From positions 120,736-184,735 of the forward strand of contig KQ965826.1 of the NCBI GenBank assembly GCA_001574975.1: a DNA stretch of 64,000 nucleotides, given 5' to 3'. Below are positions 45,602 to 55,050 of the stretch, in pieces. The notes beneath the pieces were generated by a model, which worked only from the letters and a program-made list of their open reading frames with translations, did not search any database and was not told the DNA's origin. The number at the start of each line of letters is the position of its first letter. Position 1 is the first letter of the stretch. The DNA is from Gonapodya prolifera JEL478 (Eukaryota; Monoblepharomycota; Monoblepharidomycetes; Monoblepharidales; Gonapodyaceae). The translations under genes and the position numbers were made by a program.

Positions 45602-46079
45602 TTGTCTGGATGGATTTCTCTTTGCAGGAACGGATTTGGAAGAGAGCCTCGCTTCTATAAAGCGGTGAGGCGAGCGACGCAGGGCCCCACCCCCGCGGAA
45701 TCTGTTGAGTTTACATGGAGGAAGGAGGTTCGCGGTGCTGAGATCGTGGTCTATTGGCCATCGTGGAAGAGGGAGGGTCGCCAACCTCGGGTTGCTCAAT
45801 GCGTGGATTCGAGAGTGGGAGGGAATAAATGAAAATAATATTGGTGAGGTTTGGCCGAAATTTACACTTCAAGGGAGGCATCCAGGTCAACCCCTCTTTG
45901 TTGTCAGAATTGCTTTTTGCCTGTTGATGCTGAGTTCCATGGCGTTGATGGTGAGCTGCCTGCGGTGGCACTAGCGTCACTCGGGGACACATCAGATTTA
46001 CATCCACATTTTTTCAATACGTACATACGTAAAGGGAATGCAAGTTATATAGTAGAGTACTCTCTACCCAGGTAGAAGA
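45602..46079. other. Intergenic region between the two cyclase-like genes
   Basis: 478 nt holding the promoter of the decayed paralog (minus; a tataa string at 45655-45660 lies about 55 nt before its ATG) and the 3' flank of the intact one. No other gene seen. Confidence 0.35.
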
Positions 46080-47500
46080 TTAGTATTGACCCCATTCAGC
46101 TCCTCCCATCGATCCATCAATGGTGTCCACCAAGGTCCACCCAAAGAGCCCCCAGAGGTCACCCTTATACAGCTGAATAGTACCTTGGGCAAAGCCAGTG
46201 TTCCAGAGGTTCTTGTGCTTGATGGTACCAGTATCGGGAGACTCGTATCGGATCTTGATCATCGTGGCCTTCGGCGCCGAGAAGTCGAGCACGACCTTGG
46301 AGTTGACATTGATCGCTGTGATGCTCCACCTGATGCTGGTGGCAGTCTCGGTGATGTTGAAGGTGACTCCGGCGTTGAGCTTGGCGAAGTTGTATTCGTA
46401 GAGAGTGCCTTCGTACCAAAAGGCAACGAGGACCTTTTCGCCGAGATCGATACCCGCAGCAATGGGGCGGCCACCACCACAGTCCAGGGAGGAGTTGGGG
46501 AGCTCTTTGCCCGTCTTGCGGGAGACAAGTTTGTTGCTCTGCGAATCAAAATCAATGCAACGATTCATAGTACACGCATCAATAATCGGATGTCACGAGC
46601 GAGGAACACACCCAGCACTTACAGAGAGCCAAAGCCATGGGTTGGTGTAGTCGGTGCCCCAGTTCTTGTCCGCGTATCCGTACGAGCTCTCCGGAAGTAC
46701 GTCGTAAACTTGGCCGTTGTACGTGATAGTTCCGGTGTACTTTGTACGCATTCCTTTGACGAACCAGAACATCTGCAAAGAAGGGAAAAGAGTTGCTTAG
46801 TACTGCTATGCATCCAACGTGTTGAACTTGTACCGCGCGAGACAAGAACGCTCACCTGGAGAATTGCAAGGTCGCGTGGGATTTCCGAAACGGCATAGCC
46901 AGGATCGAAAGCAAGAATTTTTTCCGCCTTCAAGGACCAGCTGATGGATCCGGCGTCGGAGAAGTACTCGGGGTGAGCTGCCGCATCGGCAGCGGAGAGG
47001 GAGACGGATCCGGCAATATACGTCTCGTTTGCAATGTTGTTGGCGCCAATTTTGACGTTCATGACGTTGACGTCGGCAGAAAACTGAGACACGGGGTAGA
47101 AGTTGTTGATCTTTTTCGCGTCACTACCCCACGTGCCCGCAGTGACGAGGGCGTACGATGGCTTGTTCGCGCCGTTGTTGCCGTAAACGGGTTGGGCCTG
47201 GGCGAGCGCAGGGTTCACAATGTAGTACTGTAGAAGAATTGTTTGTTTTGAATCATCGGATGCTGTTGATGCATCGAGAATAGGACGAACCTCAAAGAAA
47301 AACGGTTTCGCAGTTCCATCCGCTCGCGACACTGCAACAAGGTTGTGCCACCACCAATCGTATCCATTCTTTTGCAGAATAGGACTATCCGGGAGACGGT
47401 ATCCATTTACTTGGTCATTTGCTGCGGCGACAGGCGAAGCGAATAGGAGCGCGACAAGAGAAGCACCGCTGAGGGCCTTCCAGCTGAAATCCGTGCGCAT
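46080..47500 (-). CDS. Secreted tocopherol-cyclase-like (lipocalin-type barrel) protein
   Basis: Four exons: 47500-47291, 47227-46856, 46772-46623, 46538-46080 (TAA), 396 aa, all in phase. A signal peptide (LSGASLVALLFASPVAA) precedes mature NDQVNGYRLPDSPI. Aromatic strand motifs follow: GYDWWWHNLVAVSRADGTAK, PFFFE|YYIVNPALAQAQPV, SVSLSAADAAAHPEYFSDAG, MFWFVKGMRTKYTGTITYNG, the GYADKNWGTDYTNPWLWL signature, DCGGGRPIAAGIDLGEKVLV, and LWNTGFAQGTIQLYKG. The WWWH...FFEYY and ADKNWG...PWLWL pattern is what I associate with the tocopherol cyclase family (PF14249), which also contains bacterial and fungal members of unknown role. Fungi do not make tocopherol, so a different lipid or secreted-barrel role is inferred. 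One putative metal or substrate pocket could involve the conserved Trp/His. Confidence 0.65.
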
Positions 47501-48109
47501 TGTCCGTGTGATGGGTTACAGCGGATACGGAATGGCTGCCTCCTCCTGGGCTTTTATGGGGGGAATGTTAGGCGGCTCCGCGGTGGTTTCTTGAACCGAC
47601 TTTGAGGAACGTAGAGAAATCCCGAGAACAGTTTAAGCTTCTTTAATAGGAAAGCTTCCTTCCACTCTGCATGCCCATATACACGATTGAAGTTGAAAAT
47701 CCCCATTGATTCGACCAGATGAGGTTGGAAGTGTCGTGAGATGTTGTGGCGACCATGGCCAAGGACGCAACTCTATTCAGCAAAGTTGCGAGTGGAAGAC
47801 CTGCGTAGCTGTCTGTGATGGCTGCGGGAGACATCGATGGGCGCATTTTCGGTCGAAAACATACCTGGGGACAAGCCAAGTTCCGCGCTTCGAGATTACC
47901 CATCACCGAGGCGGAGATCGTTTGCGAAGACATCTCCCGTCTGCCGCTCGTAGCCCCTAAAAGCCCATCTATCTCTGTTGACTTTCATGAGTGTGGATAA
48001 GAAATTCTAATCCTTCTATTGGCCCCGGAATTATGGGTGAATGGAAAAGACACATATTATTATCAAATGTTACTACACATCACCCTCCAGCCCTTTCAAC
48101 CCTCCAACG
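47501..48109. other. Intergenic region with a possible small gene
   Basis: A possible start at 47754 (MAKDATLFSKVASGRPA) and a later open stretch (47815-48000: MMAAGDIDGRIFGRKHTWGQ, AKFRASRLPITEAEIV) could form a small two-exon gene on the plus strand, but no family is recognised and the join is not certain. The promoter of YIPF6 (start 48110) must lie at the right end. Confidence 0.3.
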
Positions 48110-49529
48110 ATGTCAAGCTACGGCTCCACGGCGCCCAAGCGCACCGCAACACCCCCGACATCTTCTCTCGCTTCATCTCTCCCCATCAAACCCTCTTCAT
48201 CGGCCGCCTCGCTCACGCCCGATGACCTCGTTATCACGACATCCGTGTCACCTCCCCCTTTGTCATCTGTCCCGGGCGTCTCGGGAGGTTTGCCTGCAGG
48301 AAATATCGCCGGAATGGGTGGCACTGGAATGGGAGCCCAGCCTAGTGTGGTGAGTTGGCGATCAGTGACTATGGCAGAATGAATTTACGGGCACGAGACG
48401 GGGAGCGCTTGACGAGGAGCATCGTTTTCGGATTAATACATTATTTGGCGACATGAGCCGCTGAACGATGGCGGCAGGAGCGTGTCGCAGCGTGTCTATA
48501 TCCTCTCCACAAACTGATCCCAATTCACCCACTCAAACCATCGCAACAGAACACCCTCGACGAACCAGTCCTCGAAACGCTTCTCAGAGACTTGCGCCGC
48601 ATATGGCACAAAATCCTCCAGGTGCTCAGGCCCGGGTCTCAGCCTGCGGCGGACGTGTTGCGGGAATGGGACTTGTGGGGGCCTCTGCTCCTGTGTTTGG
48701 GTTTGGCGACGTGAGTAGGCCATCTGAGAACGCATAAGAATGTTGAAGTTGTGAGAGTACGCGGTCAGCTCTGAAGGATGGGAGGATTGGCGACTTCGAG
48801 AGTTTCGTTTTCAAGAGACGCGAGCCTTCTGGACCGACACGTAAAGCTCCGAATGAACGTCGCCCGAAGTTACCCAAACCGCATCGGTTAATCCCAAATT
48901 TTTGTCGTCCTGGCACCTAGACGGCTCTCCCTTACTGCGTCGTCAGAACAGTCGTCCAACGTCTTCACCCAAGTCTTCGCCGCTGTCTGGATCGGCTCGG
49001 CGATTGTGACTTTGAACGCACAGCTCCTCGGTGGCAGAATGTGAGTTGTGGTGTTACTTTTCTGTGCTTGAGGATCCTTGTTCCATCAGTTGTTAATAAT
49101 ATCCCCCGTACGGCAATTGGCACGGGTCCCAGCTCGTTCTTGCAATCCGTCTGTGTCCTTTCATACTGTCTCTTCCCCCTCCTTGCTGCCTCCGTCGTGT
49201 CTCTGCTCGTTCCGAGCATCATAATACGGGGCACTTTTGTGACCGTCGCGGTTTGGTGGAGCGCAGTGGGTGAGTCTTCTCGATCATTCCCTTCACCACT
49301 GCCGGTGCAAATGCTATAACTTACGACCGCCGCAGCGTCCCTCTCGTTTCTTTCTGATGCCCGTTTGGAAAACAGGAGATTATTGGCTATGTACCCAATG
49401 ATGCTCTTTTACGTGTTCCTGGGGTGGGAGGTAAGTAACCTGCTGTTCTCATAACGTTAGAGTCGCTACAGTTATTGATTCTATCGCGTTCCATCTCAGG
49501 TTCTGATCTCCAAGAGTTTGTTTGGTTAA
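48110..49529 (+). CDS. YIPF6: Yip1-domain Golgi protein, Yip4/YIPF6 type
   Basis: Five-TM Yip1-domain protein of Golgi/ER membranes that works with Yip1 partners and Rab GTPases in vesicle traffic. Exon 1 from ATG 48110 is a Ser/Pro-rich cytosolic head (MSSYGSTAPKRTATPPTSS). The conserved core follows: TLDEPVLETLLRDLRRIWHK, ILQVLRPGS, VLREWDLWGPLLLCLGLAT, QVFAAVWIGSAIVTLNAQLL, SFLQSVCVLSYCLFPLLAAS, IIRGTFVTVAVWWSA, FLSDARLENRRLLAMYPMML, FYVFLGWEVLISKSLFG, TAA 49527-49529. The DLWGPLLLC and the ENRRxLAxYP motifs are those of YIPF6. At least four introns; the exact first acceptor (~48520) is approximate. Confidence 0.9.
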
Positions 49530-49921
49530 TACCTGGTGAAACAGTATTCGATCGGTTCGCAACAAGAATATGATGATACGTATGGAAAATTTTCTTTGGG
49601 TTGCCTGGAAGAAAGATTCACTCAAATCTTTTGCGTTTCAAACCAACTGCATATATTACTGCAAGAAAGAGTTGGCAATTTTGGTACCAATGACCGCAAC
49701 CAGACCGATAAATAAACTTAAACTCTATCATTAATCGCACACGCCTCTTGAACCCAACGGAAGCGGAGCGCCACGAATGATGAATCAAAGAAAAGGGGGA
49801 TGCCACCCACCAGTATAGTGATTTGCAGTACAAAGTCGACGCACTCACCCACACGCTCATGGATTTCACCCATTTGCCCACCGAGACCGAGAGTTCAGTG
49901 AGGGCTTCACGCAACATCGCT
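49530..49921. other. Convergent intergenic region
   Basis: 3' flanks of YIPF6 (plus) and the ankyrin gene (minus). AT-rich at 49540-49740 with possible poly(A) signals (aataaac at 49701-49720). No gene supported. Confidence 0.4.
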
Positions 49922-51532
49922 TCAAAGCTGCAGCGACCGTTCCCTGGCCGCTTGATTGCCCTCCGTAGCAACGTCTTCGCACCCAACGAACACGTCAGCT
50001 CCTACGGAAATCAGCTCGCTCACACATCTTTCGCACTTGAAATCGAAAGCCGTCATGAGCGCCGTGCGACCCTGGGCATCTGTGGCTTCGATCGCGCATG
50101 GACCCCCCGCAAGCATGAGGATGGGCAGTACGGTGTGCGACCGGCAATACCGTGCGTGCCGAGCCGTCACAAAGTGGTGCAGCGCGGTCCGACCCACGGG
50201 GTCCCTAGTGCACGGGTCCGCCCCGTAATACAGTAATGTGCTGATGGCCGCGAACGAGGTGCGCGATGCGGCAAGCAAGAGAGGTGTTGTGCCACTTGTG
50301 TCCGGGATATCGGGGTCCGCGCCTGATGAGAGGAGACGCTCGAGGTGCTCCACGACGATGGGGCCACGACGGAAGACAAACATGAGCGCTGTGGAGCCCT
50401 TCGCGTCTTGTGCGTTGAGAACCTGGGGTGTTGCCTCAGCGAGGAGCCGGTCCAGAGTGTGCACGTCGCGGTACCTACAGGCAAGCATCAGTGCAGTCTG
50501 GCCCACAGCATCGCAGAGCGCGGGGTCGGCACCCGCACAGAGCAGGGTATGCACGACATGTGCATTCCAGAGGTGGGCCCCAACAAAAGAAGTGATACGT
50601 TTGCCGTATTGATAAGGCGCACGTCGGCCAACCGCATACATGAGCGCCGTTTTTCCAAAGGCGTCCTGGCGGTTCACGTCGGCGCCGTGGGCGAGGAGAA
50701 CCTCCATTACGTCCACACGCTCGTGTAACGCGGACTCCATGAGAGAGGTCTTGCCGTCTTCGGTGGCGTTGTTTGGGTCCACACCGGCGCCGAGGAGAGT
50801 CTTCATCGCAGTCACGTTGTTGGTCAGGGCGGAATGAAGCAGGACCTCGTGCACTGCGGGCGGGGGGTATAATAGCGCTGAGCGAGGGCCCATTCCAATA
50901 CGATAGTTCAGCAGTAGATGTGCTATGGCAACGTGTCCACCCTTAGCTGCGGTGTAGAGTTCGCTGTCGCTGTACTGCGCCGACGGCTTTTTCTGGTCAC
51001 TAACTACCATTGGGTGAAGGTGCTTCGATCCCTTATCCAGCGTCGCCTCCATTGCCTCCAAAGAGACTCCTACTTCACACGCCCGGAGGAGAATAGCATG
51101 GATGTTTTCCTCCACATACTTCCGCGGCGATACCTTCAGCAGAACATCGCAAAATTCTGCTCTCGTCGCGTTGCGGAGCGCGTGCCACCACCACAGTGAG
51201 CCAGTCTCCGATTCCAAGGCAGGAACGCGCGACGCAAGGTCGCCCGCACGTGTGAGGAGGTATCGTAGCGCCTGGAGAGAAAGGTGTCGAGGTATTCGAG
51301 CATGGAGGACAGCGACGAGCGAAGCAGACCAACCGAACGCAGAGACTGCGCGGATTGCGATGTCGAGAGGGCGAGAAAAGAGAGCGAGCGTTGCGCGGGA
51401 GTGTGCGCCTGGTGGGAGGGCGAGTGGGTGCTCCGACATGTGGTGAGACACGACGAGGAGAACGTCGAGAGGGAGACGAAGGAGGGCGAAATGGTGGCGC
51501 GCGCGGGAGGTGCAAGCGAGCGGTGGAAGCAT
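49922..51532 (-). CDS. Ankyrin-repeat protein, intronless
   Basis: One uninterrupted frame of 536 codons on the minus strand. The N-terminal ~150 residues (LPLDVLLVVSHHMSEHPLAL, HARIPRHLSLQALRYLL) resemble the head region of fungal F-box/ankyrin families. Ankyrin repeats then run to the C-terminus: SDSELYTAAKGGHVAIAHLL, LLHSALTNNVTAMKTLLGAG, DGKTSLMESALHERVDVMEV, FGKTALMYAVG, VGQTALMLACRYRDVHTLDR, AKGSTALMFVFRRGPIVVEH, SGTTPLLLAASRTSFAAIST, VGRTALHHFVTARHA, QGRTALMTAFDFKCERCVSE. That is roughly nine repeats. It is a protein-binding scaffold with unknown partner. Lack of any intron is odd beside intron-rich neighbours. Confidence 0.88.
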   Translation of the reverse strand: MLPPLACTSRARHHFALLRLPLDVLLVVSHHMSEHPLALPPGAHSRATLALFSRPLDIAIRAVSAFGWSASLVAVLHARIPRHLSLQALRYLLTRAGDLASRVPALESETGSLWWWHALRNATRAEFCDVLLKVSPRKYVEENIHAILLRACEVGVSLEAMEATLDKGSKHLHPMVVSDQKKPSAQYSDSELYTAAKGGHVAIAHLLLNYRIGMGPRSALLYPPPAVHEVLLHSALTNNVTAMKTLLGAGVDPNNATEDGKTSLMESALHERVDVMEVLLAHGADVNRQDAFGKTALMYAVGRRAPYQYGKRITSFVGAHLWNAHVVHTLLCAGADPALCDAVGQTALMLACRYRDVHTLDRLLAEATPQVLNAQDAKGSTALMFVFRRGPIVVEHLERLLSSGADPDIPDTSGTTPLLLAASRTSFAAISTLLYYGADPCTRDPVGRTALHHFVTARHARYCRSHTVLPILMLAGGPCAIEATDAQGRTALMTAFDFKCERCVSELISVGADVFVGCEDVATEGNQAARERSLQL

Positions 51533-51802
51533 TGGGGATTCGTGATTTTGACGCAGTGCTGCGGAATGAATTACATAAATAGATTATGTCACACTACAAT
51601 TCATTTTATCTTTCTCATTGTTCTGGTCATTACCAACAACAGTTTATATTGCAAAGATGTAATGCCATGCAACCTTCTAAATCTAGTATAGCAGATTGCG
51701 ACGTGTAAGTATGCTTTAGTTTATCGTTCCCGGCCCATAAATTATGGTGCGCACTTGGTGACGTCCAGCGCTTCAAACCAAGATCCCTTCCTTCAAACGT
51801 CA

Positions 51803-54563
51803 TCACGCAGCCCGCGTGCTCATCACATTGGTCACGTCCACAAACCGCTCCCCTTCAAGCTCGAGCCCGCCACGTTCGAACACTGGCAAGCAAAACAAAA
51901 GGCGAGCCGTCACATTCAAACCCACAACCTCACCACCATTAACCAAACGAAAACTCACCCGTAAGATTCGCCTTGCGCCCAATATACTCTCCCTCCTTAA
52001 TGACCGCCACGACCGTGATCACGAACAAAATGAGCACCGCAAGAAGCAGCGTGGCGTTGATCCAGTGCCCACGGGTGTAGAGCGGGGCGTCGTCAAGTTG
52101 GTAGATTTGTCCGCCGATGGCGCCGCCTGGGTTGGAACACATGTGTGCGGTGGTGAGTGATAGGTGAAGAAGGAGGGGAGGGGAAGCTATCGTACCGATG
52201 TTTCCGCAAGCGACTGTGAAAGCCGACCGCACGGCGGTACGCGACGTGCCCTTGGTCGTGATGGTACTTAATCCAATGATGAGAGGAATGACTATCATCG
52301 GTCACAGCCAAAAGCGGTGTCGTGAGCCCACAACCACAAACTGGTGCCCCCGCCAACAACACCATACTCACTCCCGCTCGCAGTCGCGACAAGAAACAAA
52401 ATCCCATACTTTCCATAGTCGGACAATTTCGTCTGCACGGTCGCGAGGAGGAAGTACCCCGCGACGGGTGCGACGAGACACGCGATACCGTGGAAAAGCT
52501 TTTCTTGGCGGTTGTCGGAGGACCAGTTGCTTTTGAGGGGGCGGGGGAGGGGGGGGGGAGGGTAGTAAGAGCGAGGACGTGAGGCGGGAAAGCGGGAAAG
52601 GGACCGGAAGGGCGACGGAGAGGGGAAGGGTAGCTTACATGAAGATGATCCAAAGAGCGGCGAGAAGCGACGTGGGCACGGTGAGGAGCTGCGCCTCGGT
52701 GGACGAGAAGCCCATCGCTTTGATGACCTTGAGGCCGACGTAAACTCTTGCTCAACCGTTCTTCTCGTGGCGGCGAACCACACACAAGCCACCCACCGAC
52801 GGCTGAAAGTACGCAATTGCATACACTGTAATCAGGGTCAACATCAGCGCCATCCCGAACGCGTACATCTTCCAGTCCTTGAACGCGTCCAGTACTTCCG
52901 CGGGGACGATCTGCTTGGACACGACCGATGGGCCCGTGGGGGGTAGGCGGCCAATGACGATTTCCTTTTCGCGCGTGTTGAGGAATTTGCAGGTTTGGGG
53001 GTAGTCGGGGAGGATGAACCAGGTGAGGATGCCCAAGAGGGCCGAGACGGAGCCTTCGAGGATGAAGAGCCTGTGAGTGGGAAGGGGTGAGCATAAGATG
53101 GAGCAAAGTTTATGGAGATTCCTGCGTACCATCGCCAGCCGGCGATCCCGGCAACGCCGTCCCTGTAGGAGATGGTGGACGTCTATTTATCAGAAACCGG
53201 GCCGAGATAAATGAGCAGTATCGCAAACTCCTCACATTGATGCAACACCAAAAGCGACAGCGCCACCGAAACTGCTGACGACGTTGGCGCCGCCAAACAT
53301 GTAGGCCCAGCGAGAGGAGACTGGTGCCGGTGGAGGTGGAGGTGGATGTTGAGGTGGGTGGAGGTGGGTCAGTTATATATTTGAGATGTAATGAAGGGTG
53401 AAGCTTACGTTCATATTTCTAGGAATGGGTGGGAGGAGGGATTTTGATTTTGATGTGAACTGGGTAGAAGCTGGCGACAGATTTCTAGGGACTTACTTTG
53501 TACCAGAAGGACAGGAAGAAGATGCTAGACACGTGAGATATGACACGTGAGTTCGTGAAGTGAAGTCGCAAACGGTCCCTCGAACAGATCAACCACTCAC
53601 GTTCCAGGCGAAAACCCGGCCTCCATGCACCCGATCAAGGCTCTGACCACCACCAACCCAGCAAAGTTTTGCACGGCGCCCATGAGTGCCTGAAGTGCCA
53701 AGTGGTGTCAGCGTGTGCCATCTACAGTCTGCCGAATCAAAGCCGGCAGCGGATACTCACGGCGAGAATTCCCCACGTTGTCATGATACGCGCGATCCAG
53801 CGGGATGGGTTGAAACGGGTGATGACGAGGTTCTGTATGCGGTGCGTAAGTGTGAAGTGATGTGCGGCGTGGCGTCGTTAGGTTAAACTTACACTAGGAA
53901 TTTCGAGGAGTACGTATCCGACTGTAAAGACGTTAATGAAGTGATGTAAGGGAATAAGGTCTTTTCGGTAAGGTTAGAGCATGCATCGACTCACAGAAGA
54001 AAGCGGACAGGGCCCAATTAAACTGTGTGCCGTCGAGTCCGAGTTGGACCGTCAGTGTGTGGGCAGGAATTTCGGCGTTCATGATGACAGCTGCGTGGAA
54101 CTATCCTGTTATGTTCTGTCGTTTCTTGAATGGCTCGGAGGGATCCGACATACCAGAGCTGATGTTGTTTCGGTCAATCTTCAGTTCCGAGGTTGTGAGT
54201 ACTGTTCCCAACATGGATATCCGACCGAACTTCTGAAAAACAAGACTCACGTTCAGTGCAGTGTAGCAGACCGTCAGCCACGGAATGAGCGCCAGGTCGA
54301 CCTTCCGTATGACCTTGGTTTCCTGAAGAGTCGAGCGGCACAAGTCAGGATGACCCGAGCTGAAGAGACGATGGAAAAGAGACCTCACCTCTGCAGGAGT
54401 CCAGTCCGGCTGCACCTGCGCCGCTTCCTGTGGATACAAGAGTGCATTGGGTAGGTCAGGATGGTCTGCCTCTCTGCCTAGTCCGATCGCCCGCGCAGGC
54501 AGGATGTGGGGCAACTCCACTCACCCCATACTTCTCCACTTCAACGTATGATCGCTGTGCCAT
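51803..54563 (-). CDS. MFS transporter, Dal5/Tna1 type (tandem copy 1 of 3)
   Basis: Starts at 54563 (MAQRSYVEVEKYG) and ends VFERGGLELEGERFVDVTNV ... TRAA, TGA 51803. Intermediate exons: EAAQVQPDWTPAE, ETKVIRKVDLALIPWLTVCY, IDRNNISS, MNAEIPAHTLTVQLGLDG, FNWALSAFF, VGYVLLEIP, NLVITRFNPSRWIARIMTTW, DYPQTCKFLNTREKEIVIG, RLPPTGPSVVSKQIVPAEVL, DAFKDWKMYAFGMALMLTLI, VIKAMGFSSTEAQLLTVP, NWSSDNRQEKLFHGIACLVA, VRSAFTVACGNIGGAIGGQI-type helix (a short extra intron separates CGNIG from GAIGG, as in 14695-17696), EGEYIGRKANLTG. No stop or frame break was found, so it is probably functional. A 12-TM plasma-membrane permease by family; substrate unknown. Confidence 0.83.
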
Positions 54564-55050
54564 CTCCTAGTGCGCTTAGAGTCCTGTTCGCGGGGGTGAC
54601 AGAGGTTTGCACAAGGGACGAGGCTGACGGTTGCGACCGAGGTGCCGCAAATCGGAGCGTCGGACAGAGCTGTGGCGCCGCCCTGTTTACTAGCCCTTGG
54701 GTCTCGAACGCCGTGGGTAAACAAATACTAATAGAGTTGGAGATCATAATGCAAGCCTTGTGTGTGGGGTGGGATTGGTAGAGATGAAGGAGAGTGCGAG
54801 GAGAAAGCTTTGGAGGCGGTAAATCTCCCAAGCGCCACACCAAACCTGTGCGTATGCCATGTATTGATGCCCACAAGAAATCTCCGTTGCTCTCAACATG
54901 TAATTCAAGAAATATCTGCCCGTCCAATACCCCAGGAGACATACGTATGTACGCCCCCAAAAGCCCCATTTGCAAATCAAAACACACTGTACGAGTCAGC
55001 CAGCAATATCAAACCGCACCGGTTCTCTCTTTCTAGTGCAGCCGTCTTCT

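Noticed and set aside
45143-45832. 229-codon plus-strand ORF opposite the decayed cyclase-like gene
   Set aside because: Antisense of a conserved coding region; no domain and no start or splice signals of its own.
52093-53106. 337-codon minus-strand ORF
   Set aside because: It is an out-of-frame reading through permease exons and introns (basic/His/Pro-rich nonsense); the true exons lie in other frames and match the paralogs.
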